Assembly: GCF_013404595.1 (NCBI RefSeq)
Contig: NZ_JABVAX010000001.1
Location: 310,001-374,000 of the forward strand
Length of the DNA stretch: 64,000 nucleotides
DNA from: Jannaschia marina
GTDB lineage: Bacteria; Pseudomonadota; Alphaproteobacteria; Rhodobacterales; Rhodobacteraceae
Reading direction: 5' to 3'
Part shown: piece after piece, positions 7,924 through 15,939 of the stretch
How positions within the stretch are numbered: the stretch's first letter is position 1
Layout: every line of letters begins with the position of its first letter
Made by a program: the position numbers and the translations under genes
The notes under the pieces: model-generated
What the model saw: only the letters and a program-made list of their open reading frames with translations
Told to the model about the DNA's origin: nothing
Databases searched by the model: none

Positions 7924-9242
7924 AGGATCTGAGCGGTTGGGGCCGATATCCCCGTCTGTCGGGGCCGCTCGGGGCGGCGTTCGACACAGACGCTGCCGCC
8001 GAGGCGACGGCGCGGCTGCCGGGGTTGGTCGCCCGGGGGTTCGGCCGCGCCTATGGCGACGCGGCGGTCGGGCGCGACAATACGCTCGATGCCACGGCAC
8101 TCGATCGGATGCTCGCCTTCGATCCCGAAACCGGGATCCTGACGGCGGAGGCGGGGGTCTCCCTCGCCGACATCATCTCGGTCTTCCTGCCCCGCGGCTT
8201 TTTCCCCCGTGCGGTGCCGGGCACGCGGTTCGTCAGTGTCGGCGGCATGATCGCGTCGGATGTGCACGGCAAGAACCAGCATGTCGACGGCACTTTCGGA
8301 GACCATGTCGAATGGCTGATGCTGGCGCTCCCGGACGAGCGGGTGGTGCGGTGCAGCCGGGACGAGAACGCCGATCTGTTTGCCGCGACGATCGGTGGGA
8401 TGGGCCTGACCGGCACGATCCTCTCGGCGGCCTTCCGGCTGAAGCGGGTCGAGACGGGGTGGATCCGCCAGACGACCCGGGTCGCCGGCAACCTGAGCGA
8501 GGCTGTGCGTCTTCTGAACCGGACCGATACGGCATCCTACACGGTGGCATGGATCGACGTTCTGGCCCGCGGGCCGTCGCTGGGCCGGTCCCTCATCCTC
8601 GAGGGAGAACATGCGACGCCGGAGCAGGTCGAGAGCGATGCCCTCTTTCCGACGCCCCGGACCGGCCGGATCGGCGTGCCGACGGACATGCCCGGCTGGA
8701 TGCTGAACGCGTGGAGCGTGCGGGCCTTCAACGAGGTCTACTACCGGACGGGAGCCCGCAAGGCCGATTGCGTGACGATCGTTCCATGGGACAGTTTCTT
8801 CTTCCCTCTGGACGGGGTCGCCCACTGGAACAGGATCTACGGGCGACGCGGGTTCGTGCAGCACCAATGCGTGATCCCCCCCGCCAAGGCGGAAGCTGTC
8901 CTGGCCGAAGTCCTCGACCGGATCTCCGAAAAGGGCGTTGGGTCGTTCCTGGCCGTGCTCAAACGGCTGGCCCCTGCCTCCGGGCTGATGTCTTTTCCGA
9001 TGGAAGGTCTGACGCTCGCGCTCGACATGCCGTTCAGCGAAAAGCTGCTCCCGCTCCTGAGCGAGATCGACGCCCTCGTCGTGGAGGCGGGCGGCCGAAT
9101 GTATCTGGCCAAGGATGCCACCCAGTCGGCGGAGACATTCGCCGCCGGCTACCCGCACCTCGATCGGTTCCGGCGGCTGCGCGGCGACCTCGGGGTTACC
9201 GGCCGGATGGCCTCGAAACTCTCGGAGAGGCTGGGACTATGA
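7920..9242 (+). CDS. dprE1: DprE1-like FAD oxidase (polyprenyl-phosphoryl-ribose 2'-oxidase)
   Basis: This 440-residue FAD-binding oxidoreductase matches DprE1 along its length. RGFGRAYGD (39-47) is the FAD pyrophosphate loop, DVHGKNQH (114-121) holds the histidine equivalent to mycobacterial H132, and the C-terminal LAKD holds K398, equivalent to K418. DprE1 oxidises C2 of lipid-linked ribose to the keto form that DprE2 then reduces to arabinose. A367 falls where mycobacterial C387 lies, with the same 31-residue distance to the lysine, so the cysteine attacked by benzothiazinones is replaced by alanine. The gene starts with TTG overlapping the gtrA stop, and its own stop overlaps the next ATG. 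A different sugar oxidase is possible but less likely given the partners. Confidence 0.88.
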   Translation: MKDLSGWGRYPRLSGPLGAAFDTDAAAEATARLPGLVARGFGRAYGDAAVGRDNTLDATALDRMLAFDPETGILTAEAGVSLADIISVFLPRGFFPRAVPGTRFVSVGGMIASDVHGKNQHVDGTFGDHVEWLMLALPDERVVRCSRDENADLFAATIGGMGLTGTILSAAFRLKRVETGWIRQTTRVAGNLSEAVRLLNRTDTASYTVAWIDVLARGPSLGRSLILEGEHATPEQVESDALFPTPRTGRIGVPTDMPGWMLNAWSVRAFNEVYYRTGARKADCVTIVPWDSFFFPLDGVAHWNRIYGRRGFVQHQCVIPPAKAEAVLAEVLDRISEKGVGSFLAVLKRLAPASGLMSFPMEGLTLALDMPFSEKLLPLLSEIDALVVEAGGRMYLAKDATQSAETFAAGYPHLDRFRRLRGDLGVTGRMASKLSERLGL

Positions 9243-10003
9243 CGGAAACGACGCCACGAACCAACAACGCCAGGAGCCTTCTGGTGATCGGCGGTACCTC
9301 TGACATGGGGCGGGCGGTGGCGGCTGCCTACGCGGAGATGGGCTGGACCATCGCGCTCGCCGCGCGCGACATCGAAGCGGCCGGGCGCGATGCGGCCGAT
9401 ATCCGGACGCGGGTCGAGGCGGCCCGTGTCGCGGTGCATCATCTCGACATTCTGGAGACCGATACCTTCGGTGCCTTTCTCGACGGGCTCGACACCTTGC
9501 CGGACACCGTCGTCTGCGTCGTCGGGATGCTGGGCGATCAGGAGCGCGCGCAGGACGATCCCCACTATGCGGCGCGGGTGATGCGGACCAATTTCGAGGG
9601 GCCCGCCCTTCTGTTGGAGATGCTGGCCCGGCGCTTCGCCGATCGGGGGAGGGGCCTGATCGTCGGCGTGAGTTCGGTCGCCGGCGACCGCGGGCGGGCC
9701 TCCAACTACGTCTACGGGTCCGGGAAGGCCGGGCTGACCGCCTATCTCTCGGGTCTGCGGAACCGGCTGTCGGCAACGGATGTCAGGGTGGTTACGGTCA
9801 AGCCGGGCTTCGTTCGCACGAAGATGACCGCGGGGATGGATCTGGTCGGCCCCCTGACCGCCACGCCGCAGGCCGTCGCCGCGCGGATCGCGGCGCTTCA
9901 GTCACGGCGCGCGGACGTCATCTACGTCCTCCGGGCCTGGTGGCCGATCATGTCCATCATCCGGGCTATCCCGGAAACCGTCTTCAAGAAGCTCAAGCTC
10001 TGA
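9239..10003 (+). CDS. dprE2: DprE2-like short-chain reductase (2-keto-polyprenyl-phospho-arabinose forming)
   Basis: This 254-residue short-chain dehydrogenase has the cofactor loop GGTSDMG (18-24) and a catalytic set with serine at 145-146 and Y159-x3-K163 (YGSGK). The C-terminal region is hydrophobic with an amphipathic tail (WWPIMSIIRAIPETVFKKLKL region), as in membrane-associated DprE2. In the known pathway it reduces the keto sugar left by DprE1, giving polyprenyl-phospho-D-arabinofuranose. Its ATG overlaps the dprE1 TGA by four bases, so the two are probably translated together. The name rests on pairing with the DprE1-like gene; the SDR family alone would not be specific. Confidence 0.85.
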   Translation: MTETTPRTNNARSLLVIGGTSDMGRAVAAAYAEMGWTIALAARDIEAAGRDAADIRTRVEAARVAVHHLDILETDTFGAFLDGLDTLPDTVVCVVGMLGDQERAQDDPHYAARVMRTNFEGPALLLEMLARRFADRGRGLIVGVSSVAGDRGRASNYVYGSGKAGLTAYLSGLRNRLSATDVRVVTVKPGFVRTKMTAGMDLVGPLTATPQAVAARIAALQSRRADVIYVLRAWWPIMSIIRAIPETVFKKLKL

Positions 10004-10013
10004 GGTGCCCGGT

Positions 10014-11603
10014 GTGAGCAGAGTAATCGACCATCTCTCGCCCGTCGCATGGGCCACCCTCGGAACGACGGTAGTCTGCGCCGCCCTGCTGGTTCTGCCG
10101 GGCGTGACCGCGACCTCGATGTATTTCAACGATCTGCTGATCTTCCTCGACGGAGCCTATCGGGTGGTTCAGGGCCAGATCCCGAACCAGGATTTCCACA
10201 CCGCGCTCGGCCCCTTGAACTTCTACCTCCCCGGTTTGGGATACGTCCTGACCGGAGACCTCGGCATGGCGATGCCGGTCGGCATGGCCGCTCTGATGCT
10301 GCTGACCGCGCCGATCATGATCCACGTCTTGCAATCGAGGCTGCGGCCGGTGATCGGCGTGCCGCTCGCCGTCTTCCTGATGCTGCTGCTGGCCACTCCG
10401 ATGAACACCGGCGAGATCCCGTCGAAGATCTCCTTCGCGATGTTCTACAACCGGATCGGCTGGGTTCTTCTGGGCATCCTGCTGGTCATGCACCTTCGGC
10501 CCCTGCACCCTGGTCGCCGGCAGGGCTGGTTCGATGCGGTGTCGGCCGCGGTGCTGACGATGCTGCTCGCCTATACCAAGATGACCTACGGCGTGGTGGC
10601 GGTCGGGTTTCTGATCCTCGTCCTGCTTCAACCGGAGCAGCGCCGTTGGGCGTTCGGTGCGATCGTCCTCTGCGGCGTCATCGGGCTCTTGGTGGAGATC
10701 TTCTGGGGGGGATCGCGGGCATATGTCGGCGATCTGGTCGAGGCGACGAAGGTCAGCGGCGTGATCGAATCCTACATCTACGTCAGGTCCTTCCTTCGGG
10801 TCTCCGGCGAATATGTCGCCTTCGCTCTGATCGCGGGAATGGCGCTGTGGTACAGGCCGCGCATCACCGATTTCCTGTTCTACGGGTTCTGCGGGGCCGC
10901 CGGTTTCGCGCTCCTCAACCAGAATTTCCAGATCATCGGAATTGTCAGCATGTTGACCGGGGCCGCGGTGGCGGCCGAGATCCTCGCGCGCCCGCGCGAG
11001 ACCGGGTCTTCCGCCGCGATGCAAACCGTGCGGCGCGGCGCGCCCTTCGCGGTCATGGTCCTGCTGTCGCCGATCGCCCTGTCGTCGGCGGCCGCGATCG
11101 GCGTTCATGCCGGCGTGTCTCTCGCCCGGACGGGCATGGCCCTCGACACGCCGAACGGCGGGGGGATACGGGTCGTCAACATTCTCGACAAGGGTCAGTT
11201 CGAGTTCTACCGCAACTACGGGCGCAGTCTGGAAAAGGGTGCGGCCCTGCTCGACGGGCTCGACCGGCCCGACTCGCGCGTTCTGGTCATGGACTTCGTC
11301 AGCCCCTTCGCGTCGCTCGCAGGCTTGCCGCCACAGGAGGGCGGGAATGCCTGGATGCACGACAACCGGAACTTCGACATGGAGGTTCATCCGCCGGCCG
11401 AAGAGATGCTGGGCGGCGTCGATGTCGTCATGGTCCCCCGACACCCCGTCGCCAAGGGCACCACGGACAAGATGAAAGAGCTCTATGGCCCTTACCTCCG
11501 GCAGCACTTCGTTCTGACGAAAACGAGTGACTTCTGGTCCGTCTTCGAGCGCGACCCCTCGAAGGCACCGAACGGGCCGCCGTCCGGGCCGCAAAGCAGT
11601 TAG
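10014..11603 (+). CDS. Multi-spanning GT-C-like membrane protein, candidate arabinosyltransferase
   Basis: This protein of about 529 residues has some ten to twelve hydrophobic helices and a soluble C-terminal domain of about 150 residues. The first periplasmic loop is acidic and aromatic (YFNDLLIFLDGAYRVVQGQ, then PNQDFHTALGP), as in GT-C enzymes that use polyprenyl-phosphate sugars. I do not recognise a named family. Its place directly after dprE2 equals that of the arabinosyltransferase aftA (Rv3792) in mycobacteria, though sequence similarity to AftA was not evident by eye. The GTG at 10014 is chosen because GAGG lies eight bases upstream; a GTG at 10005 is also in frame. It is the last gene of the operon and meets the opgD-like gene end to end. 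Confidence 0.75.
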   Translation: MSRVIDHLSPVAWATLGTTVVCAALLVLPGVTATSMYFNDLLIFLDGAYRVVQGQIPNQDFHTALGPLNFYLPGLGYVLTGDLGMAMPVGMAALMLLTAPIMIHVLQSRLRPVIGVPLAVFLMLLLATPMNTGEIPSKISFAMFYNRIGWVLLGILLVMHLRPLHPGRRQGWFDAVSAAVLTMLLAYTKMTYGVVAVGFLILVLLQPEQRRWAFGAIVLCGVIGLLVEIFWGGSRAYVGDLVEATKVSGVIESYIYVRSFLRVSGEYVAFALIAGMALWYRPRITDFLFYGFCGAAGFALLNQNFQIIGIVSMLTGAAVAAEILARPRETGSSAAMQTVRRGAPFAVMVLLSPIALSSAAAIGVHAGVSLARTGMALDTPNGGGIRVVNILDKGQFEFYRNYGRSLEKGAALLDGLDRPDSRVLVMDFVSPFASLAGLPPQEGGNAWMHDNRNFDMEVHPPAEEMLGGVDVVMVPRHPVAKGTTDKMKELYGPYLRQHFVLTKTSDFWSVFERDPSKAPNGPPSGPQSS

Positions 11604-11646
11604 CCCTGGCAGGATAGCGCGAGACCGGGTGCCGGGGGCGGGCGTT

Positions 11647-13272
11647 CTAGCCGTGTTCCCGGCCGACCCAGGCATCCGTCAGCCAGGTTTCGGTCAGGGC
11701 CCGATCCCGAAGCTTGAGATAAGCCCGCAAGCTGACCGGCCCCGAACCGGTCGGCGCGAAATCGAAGGTGAGCCGCCAAAGGTCTGTCCCGACGACGGGA
11801 TACGCGTCGATGGGTTCCAGAATTTCGCCGTTCACCGCGTCCACGACCGGGAGAACCCCGCTGTCGCGGTCGAGGCCCGTCAGAGAGGGGCCCTCGAAGT
11901 CGATGACCATCTTGCCGACACCGTCGGGCAGCGGATCGCCGGGAACGCCGCCCTGACCCTGCCGTGTCGCCACGACCCAGGCGACGTTTTCCGGCAGCGG
12001 ATCCCGCGCTCGCCACTCGATATCGTAGTCGAAGCGAAGGGCGTCGCCCTTCTTTGTCGGGCTGTCCGGCACCCAATAGGCGACCACGTTGTCGAAGGTT
12101 TCGTCCTCCGTCGGGATCAGCACGAGTTGCACGCGCCCGGAACCCCAGTCGCCGTTCGGCTTGACCCAGGCCGATGGCCGGCGATTGTAGAAGACGCCGT
12201 CGTCCTGATAGTTCGCGAAGTCTCGGTCCCGCTGGATCAATCCGAACCCCACCGGGTCCGTGTCCAGAAAGCTCGAGGTCGTGACGCTGTCGGGGTTGCT
12301 CAGCGGCCGCCACAGCCGCTCACCGCTCCCCGCGGCCAGGGCCAGCCCGTCGCTGTCATGGATCTCCGGCCGCCAGTCCGCGCCACCGGCGCGGTCGCGT
12401 TCGGAGTACCAGTACATGCTCGTGAGCGGTGCGACGCCGAGGCGCTCCACATCCTCGCGCAGGAAGAGATGCGCCGAAACGCGCGTGAGATGACCGCCAT
12501 GGGCCGCGTTGCGGGCCACCCCGAAGCGATAGGCTCCGGTGATCGACGGGCCGTCGAGTTCGGCCCAGATCGACAGCTCTTCGTCCTGCGTCTCCGGCGG
12601 CCCAAGCCAGAACGCGGTGAAGCGGGGGAATTCCTCCGGCAGGTTGAGCCCGGTATTGATCGCGATGCCGCGTGTTGACAGCCCGTACTGGGCTTCGGGC
12701 CCGTCCGTCCGGAAATAGGAGGCCCCCAGAAACGAGATCCAGTCCGGTTCGAGGCCAGGCCGCATCACGCGGAAGCCGGCAAAACCGAACCCCTCCGGCA
12801 GATCGAGCGCCGGGTTGTCCTGCGGGATCGAGAAGAAATCGCGGCTGAACGCCACCTCATGCGCGGAATTGGTTTCGTCGCGCACGTGGATCCGGACCGG
12901 TTCGGGGAAATAGCGCCCCGGGTGAAAGAACTGTACCGGAGATTTATTCGGGCCGACATAGATCGTGGCATCTTCCCGAAACTGGATCTGCCAATGCGCG
13001 CTGTAGTCCACGTTCTCGATCATTCGGGGCGCGGGGATGGTGATCGGTTGAAAGGGCCTCGTGGCCGCGAGGCGCGCCTTTTCGATCAGGTCTTCGAAAG
13101 TGACGGCTTCATCCGCATGTGCCGTGCGGGGGGCCGCTCCCCACGCGCCCAATGCCAGAAATGCGGCCGATCTCAGAAGAACATCCCGGCGCGACGGCTG
13201 CGGGTGCCCCGCCCGTCCTTCCGGATCGTGGCCCGGAGACCTTTTGCGGAACGGTTGGTCGTTCGACAGCAT
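11647..13272 (-). CDS. Periplasmic glucan biosynthesis protein, OpgG/OpgD family, Tat-exported
   Basis: This 541-residue protein has a twin-arginine signal (SRRDVLL at 27-33, hydrophobic stretch, AHA near 51-53), so it is exported folded. The mature part matches the MdoG/OpgD family: FEDLIEKARLAATRPFQ near the start, then FFHPGRYFPEPVRIHV, SYFRTDGPEAQYGLSTRGIAI and SVTTSSFLDTDPVGFGLIQRDRDFANYQD. The Tat signal resembles E. coli OpgD rather than OpgG, and E. coli OpgD was reported to act on beta-1,2-glucan. No opgH or opgC partner lies nearby, so the glucan synthase would be elsewhere. The start follows a purine-rich GGGGGA. It meets the glycan operon end to end, and a link with that glycan is unproven. 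Confidence 0.85.
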   Translation of the reverse strand: MLSNDQPFRKRSPGHDPEGRAGHPQPSRRDVLLRSAAFLALGAWGAAPRTAHADEAVTFEDLIEKARLAATRPFQPITIPAPRMIENVDYSAHWQIQFREDATIYVGPNKSPVQFFHPGRYFPEPVRIHVRDETNSAHEVAFSRDFFSIPQDNPALDLPEGFGFAGFRVMRPGLEPDWISFLGASYFRTDGPEAQYGLSTRGIAINTGLNLPEEFPRFTAFWLGPPETQDEELSIWAELDGPSITGAYRFGVARNAAHGGHLTRVSAHLFLREDVERLGVAPLTSMYWYSERDRAGGADWRPEIHDSDGLALAAGSGERLWRPLSNPDSVTTSSFLDTDPVGFGLIQRDRDFANYQDDGVFYNRRPSAWVKPNGDWGSGRVQLVLIPTEDETFDNVVAYWVPDSPTKKGDALRFDYDIEWRARDPLPENVAWVVATRQGQGGVPGDPLPDGVGKMVIDFEGPSLTGLDRDSGVLPVVDAVNGEILEPIDAYPVVGTDLWRLTFDFAPTGSGPVSLRAYLKLRDRALTETWLTDAWVGREHG

Positions 13273-13873
13273 ATCGGGTCCCCCAGGCTTCGTCAGATCG
13301 AGTATTTTGCCTGTGTATAGGTGTCCGCAGGGGAGCCAGCAATTTGCCGCGCCGCAACAGGCACGACTTCGCCGAACGCGTCGGCGCGCGACCTGCGCAC
13401 CGGGAGCCGGGCGGCCCCCAGCTTCGATTTGCTTTGTATTCGGGAGCTGGAGCAGCCCCGATGTCGCGGGTTCGGCGGCTCAGGGCAGGGCCGGTCGTCG
13501 AGCCATTTTGCCGATGACCGAACGATTGCGGGGGAAAGAAACTCAGTGTCGAACGGGCGAATATCTGATGCACATTTGGCAATGATGATCTTATGTAAAA
13601 GATCTCCAGCGCAGATTCTAATTTACTCGAATATTTTCCGTTCATCTCGAGAAATGGGGCGAGTGAAAGGGCTGAAGACCGAAAGGGTGCGGGGCAGAAC
13701 CGGAAATTTGTCCGGGTGTCTCACAGTATCTTTCGAAGTCTGCGTTTCCGACCTTTCGCGGAATTTTCTTCATCGAAGGGCTCGCCGAAACCGGTCTGCA
13801 AATCCCGATCGTTTGCCTCTCCGTGCCATCTCGACTTCAGGACTGGAGCAGCAACTCCATTTCCCGGTCGCTG
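13273..13873. other. Intergenic region of about 600 bases, no gene seen, AT-rich core
   Basis: This region separates the opgD-like start from the end of znuB. Bases about 13560-13660 are clearly AT-richer than the rest of the window. I found no frame with a family signature or good ribosome site. It should contain the opgD promoter and may hold a small RNA, but nothing specific supports one. Confidence 0.5.
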
Positions 13874-14665
13874 TCACGGCCGGACGAGCACGACGACGCG
13901 GGATGCGAGGAACCCGAGGCTCAGAACGCAGACGATCGACGGACCGGCAGGCACGTCGAGCACGTAGGACGACCAGAGACCGACGGCCGACCCGAGGCCG
14001 CCGAGACCCGCCGCGAGCGCGCCGAGGCGTTCCGGCGTCCGACAGAAGGGACGCATCGTCGAGACCGGGATCAGCAGAAGCGCGCCCACGAGGAGGGCCC
14101 CTACGACTTTGATCCCGCAGGCCACGACGATCGCGAGCGTCACGGTCAGGACCAGTTGCTCCCGGTCGGGAGAGACGCCGGACGCGCGGGCGAGGTCCGG
14201 CGACAGCGTCGCCAGCAGGAGCGCCGACCATCGCCATGCAAGAAGCGCGAGCACGAGCACGGCACCGCCCCAGACCAAAGCCACGTCCGTCCGCGTGACC
14301 GCGAGGATGTCCCCGAAGAGATAGCCCATCAGGTCGATACGGACGGTCGGCAGGAGCGACACCGCGACCAGCCCGAAGGCCAGGGCCGAATGGGCCACGA
14401 CGCCGAGGATCGTGTCGCTCGAGGCACCGCGGTCGCTCAGCGCGGAGACGGCGAAGGCCGCGCCGAGGGCGATGAGCAAGGCACCGGCAAAGATCGGAAC
14501 GTCGAAGGCCAGTGCCATCGCCACGCCGAGAATCGAGGCATGGGCCGTCGCATCGGAGAAGTAAGCCATCCGCCGCCAGACCACGAAGCAGCCGAGTGGC
14601 CCCGCCGCAAGGGCAACACCGATGCCCGCCAGACCCGCGCGCAGCAGGAACCCGTCAAAAAACAC
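13874..14665 (-). CDS. znuB: Zinc ABC transporter permease ZnuB
   Basis: This 263-residue permease has about eight hydrophobic helices and belongs to the metal-ion ABC-3 family: RMAYFSDATAHASILGVA near the N-terminus, RIDLMGYLFGDILAV in the middle and a GIKVVGALLVGALLLIPVS helix. It forms the membrane channel of the high-affinity zinc importer with ZnuC and ZnuA. It starts with GTG at 14665, overlapping the TAG stop of znuC by one base (TAGTG). Order zur-znuC-znuB on one strand indicates an operon that Zur itself controls. Confidence 0.93.
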   Translation of the reverse strand: MFFDGFLLRAGLAGIGVALAAGPLGCFVVWRRMAYFSDATAHASILGVAMALAFDVPIFAGALLIALGAAFAVSALSDRGASSDTILGVVAHSALAFGLVAVSLLPTVRIDLMGYLFGDILAVTRTDVALVWGGAVLVLALLAWRWSALLLATLSPDLARASGVSPDREQLVLTVTLAIVVACGIKVVGALLVGALLLIPVSTMRPFCRTPERLGALAAGLGGLGSAVGLWSSYVLDVPAGPSIVCVLSLGFLASRVVVLVRP

Positions 14666-15405
14666 TACTCGGCGGCCTCATGGTCGTGATCGTGGTGATG
14701 GTGCGCGTGCTCGTGCCGGTAGAGAGCCAGCGCTCCGCCGGTGCCGGTTCCGAAGAGAGCGCGATATTCCGGGGCCGAGGCGACCTGTTCGGGATGCCCC
14801 TCGCAGCAGACGTGGCCGTTCAGGCAGATCACGCGATCCGAGGCCGACATGACGACGTGCAACTCGTGACTGACCATCAGGACGGCGCAGCCCGTTTCGC
14901 CCCGGATTGCCTCGATCTGGCGGTAGAAGGCGGCGGAGCCGGGCTGGTCGAGGCCCTGCGTCGGCTCGTCGAGGATCAGGATCTCGGGATCGGAGAGCAG
15001 CGCCCGGGCCAGCAGCACTCGCTGGCGTTGCCCGCCCGAAAGGGTGCCCAGCTGCGACTGCGCGTGCGGGGCCATGCCGGCGCGGGTGAGCGCGGCGTCG
15101 GCGCGGGCCGCGTCGACGCGATGTGGCAAATTCAGGAAGCGCGCCACCGTCATCGGCAGATGCGGGTCCACCACCAGCGTCTGCGGGACATAGCCGATGC
15201 GCAGGCCCGGTGCGCGCTCGATCCTGCCGCCAGCCGGGGGCAGGGCCCCGACGAGGGCGCGCAGAAGGGTCGACTTGCCCGACCCGTTGGGACCGACGAT
15301 GGTCACGATCTCTCCGCTGCGGATCGCAAGGCTTACGTCCGAGAGGACCGGCGTGGCCCCGTGGCGCATGTCGAGGCGGTCGGCCTGCAAAAGGATGCGG
15401 CTCAT
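14665..15405 (-). CDS. znuC: Zinc ABC transporter ATP-binding protein ZnuC
   Basis: This 246-residue ATPase has Walker A GPNGSGKST, the signature LSGGQRQR and Walker B ILILDEPT followed by the H-loop MVSHELH. The last residues are His-rich (HEHAHHHHDHDHE), a zinc-binding tail common in zinc-transport ATPases. It powers ZnuB and ZnuA in zinc import. The start at 15405 (MSRILLQ) overlaps the zur stop as ATGA. The longer open frame extending to 15840 runs through zur in another frame and is not coding there. Confidence 0.93.
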   Translation of the reverse strand: MSRILLQADRLDMRHGATPVLSDVSLAIRSGEIVTIVGPNGSGKSTLLRALVGALPPAGGRIERAPGLRIGYVPQTLVVDPHLPMTVARFLNLPHRVDAARADAALTRAGMAPHAQSQLGTLSGGQRQRVLLARALLSDPEILILDEPTQGLDQPGSAAFYRQIEAIRGETGCAVLMVSHELHVVMSASDRVICLNGHVCCEGHPEQVASAPEYRALFGTGTGGALALYRHEHAHHHHDHDHEAAE

Positions 15406-15878
15406 GCGGCCGGATCCTGGCAATGGGGGCAAAGGCCTTCCGCCTCCAGAACGGAGCGTTCCACGGCGAAGCCGGCGTCGGCTGCGGCGCGGCCCAGGGC
15501 GGCGGAAGTGTCGGCGCGGCTCTCCGCGACGGCGGCGCATCCGCGACAGATCAGCAGAACCGGCGCATGGGCCTCGCCCGGGGCCGTGCAGGCGACGAAG
15601 GCGTTGAGCCGCTCCACCCGATGCGCGAAGCCGGCCCTGACGAGGAAGTCGAGCGCGCGGTAGGCCATGGGCGGCTGTGCTTTCAGACCCTGCGCCCGCA
15701 GCACGTCGAGGATCTCGTAGGCCCCCATCGCGCGATGCTGCTCCAGCAGGATCGACAGGACGCGCTTGCGGATCGGCGTGAGCTGCAGCCCCGCCTTGGC
15801 GCATTGTTCCTCGATCGCGGCCAGAGCCGTGTCGATGCAATCCGCATGGTCGTGTTTTTCAAATCCGACGGGGTTCAT
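15402..15878 (-). CDS. zur: Zinc uptake regulator Zur (Fur family)
   Basis: This protein of about 158 residues has the Fur winged helix (QLTPIRKRVLSILLEQHRAMGAYEILDVL) and two CxxC pairs, CRGC and CPHC, for the structural zinc. With zinc bound it represses zinc uptake genes. It leads zur-znuC-znuB and faces znuA across a perfect palindrome that should be its own operator. The ATG at 15878 lacks a clear ribosome site. An alternative ATG at 15908 would add ten residues but would put the palindrome inside the coding region, so it is less likely. Confidence 0.9.
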   Translation of the reverse strand: MNPVGFEKHDHADCIDTALAAIEEQCAKAGLQLTPIRKRVLSILLEQHRAMGAYEILDVLRAQGLKAQPPMAYRALDFLVRAGFAHRVERLNAFVACTAPGEAHAPVLLICRGCAAVAESRADTSAALGRAAADAGFAVERSVLEAEGLCPHCQDPAA

Positions 15879-15888
15879 GGAGGGTTGA

Positions 15889-15902
15889 TATGTTATAACA
15901 TA
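15889..15902. promoter_or_regulatory. Zur box between zur and znuA
   Basis: TATGTTATAACATA is a perfect 14-base palindrome, flanked by GA on one side and GC on the other. It matches the ATGTTATAACAT-type core known for alphaproteobacterial Zur operators. It lies 38 bases before znuA and 11 bases before zur, so one operator can repress both directions when zinc is plentiful. Confidence 0.85.
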
Positions 15903-15939
15903 GCTCATATCAAGCCGGGGCCCAACCGGAGTGCCCCCC

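Noticed and set aside
14665..15840. A znuC with an extra N-terminal domain of about 145 residues
   Set aside because: The extension is zur read in another frame; the ATG at 15405 overlapping the zur stop is the natural start.
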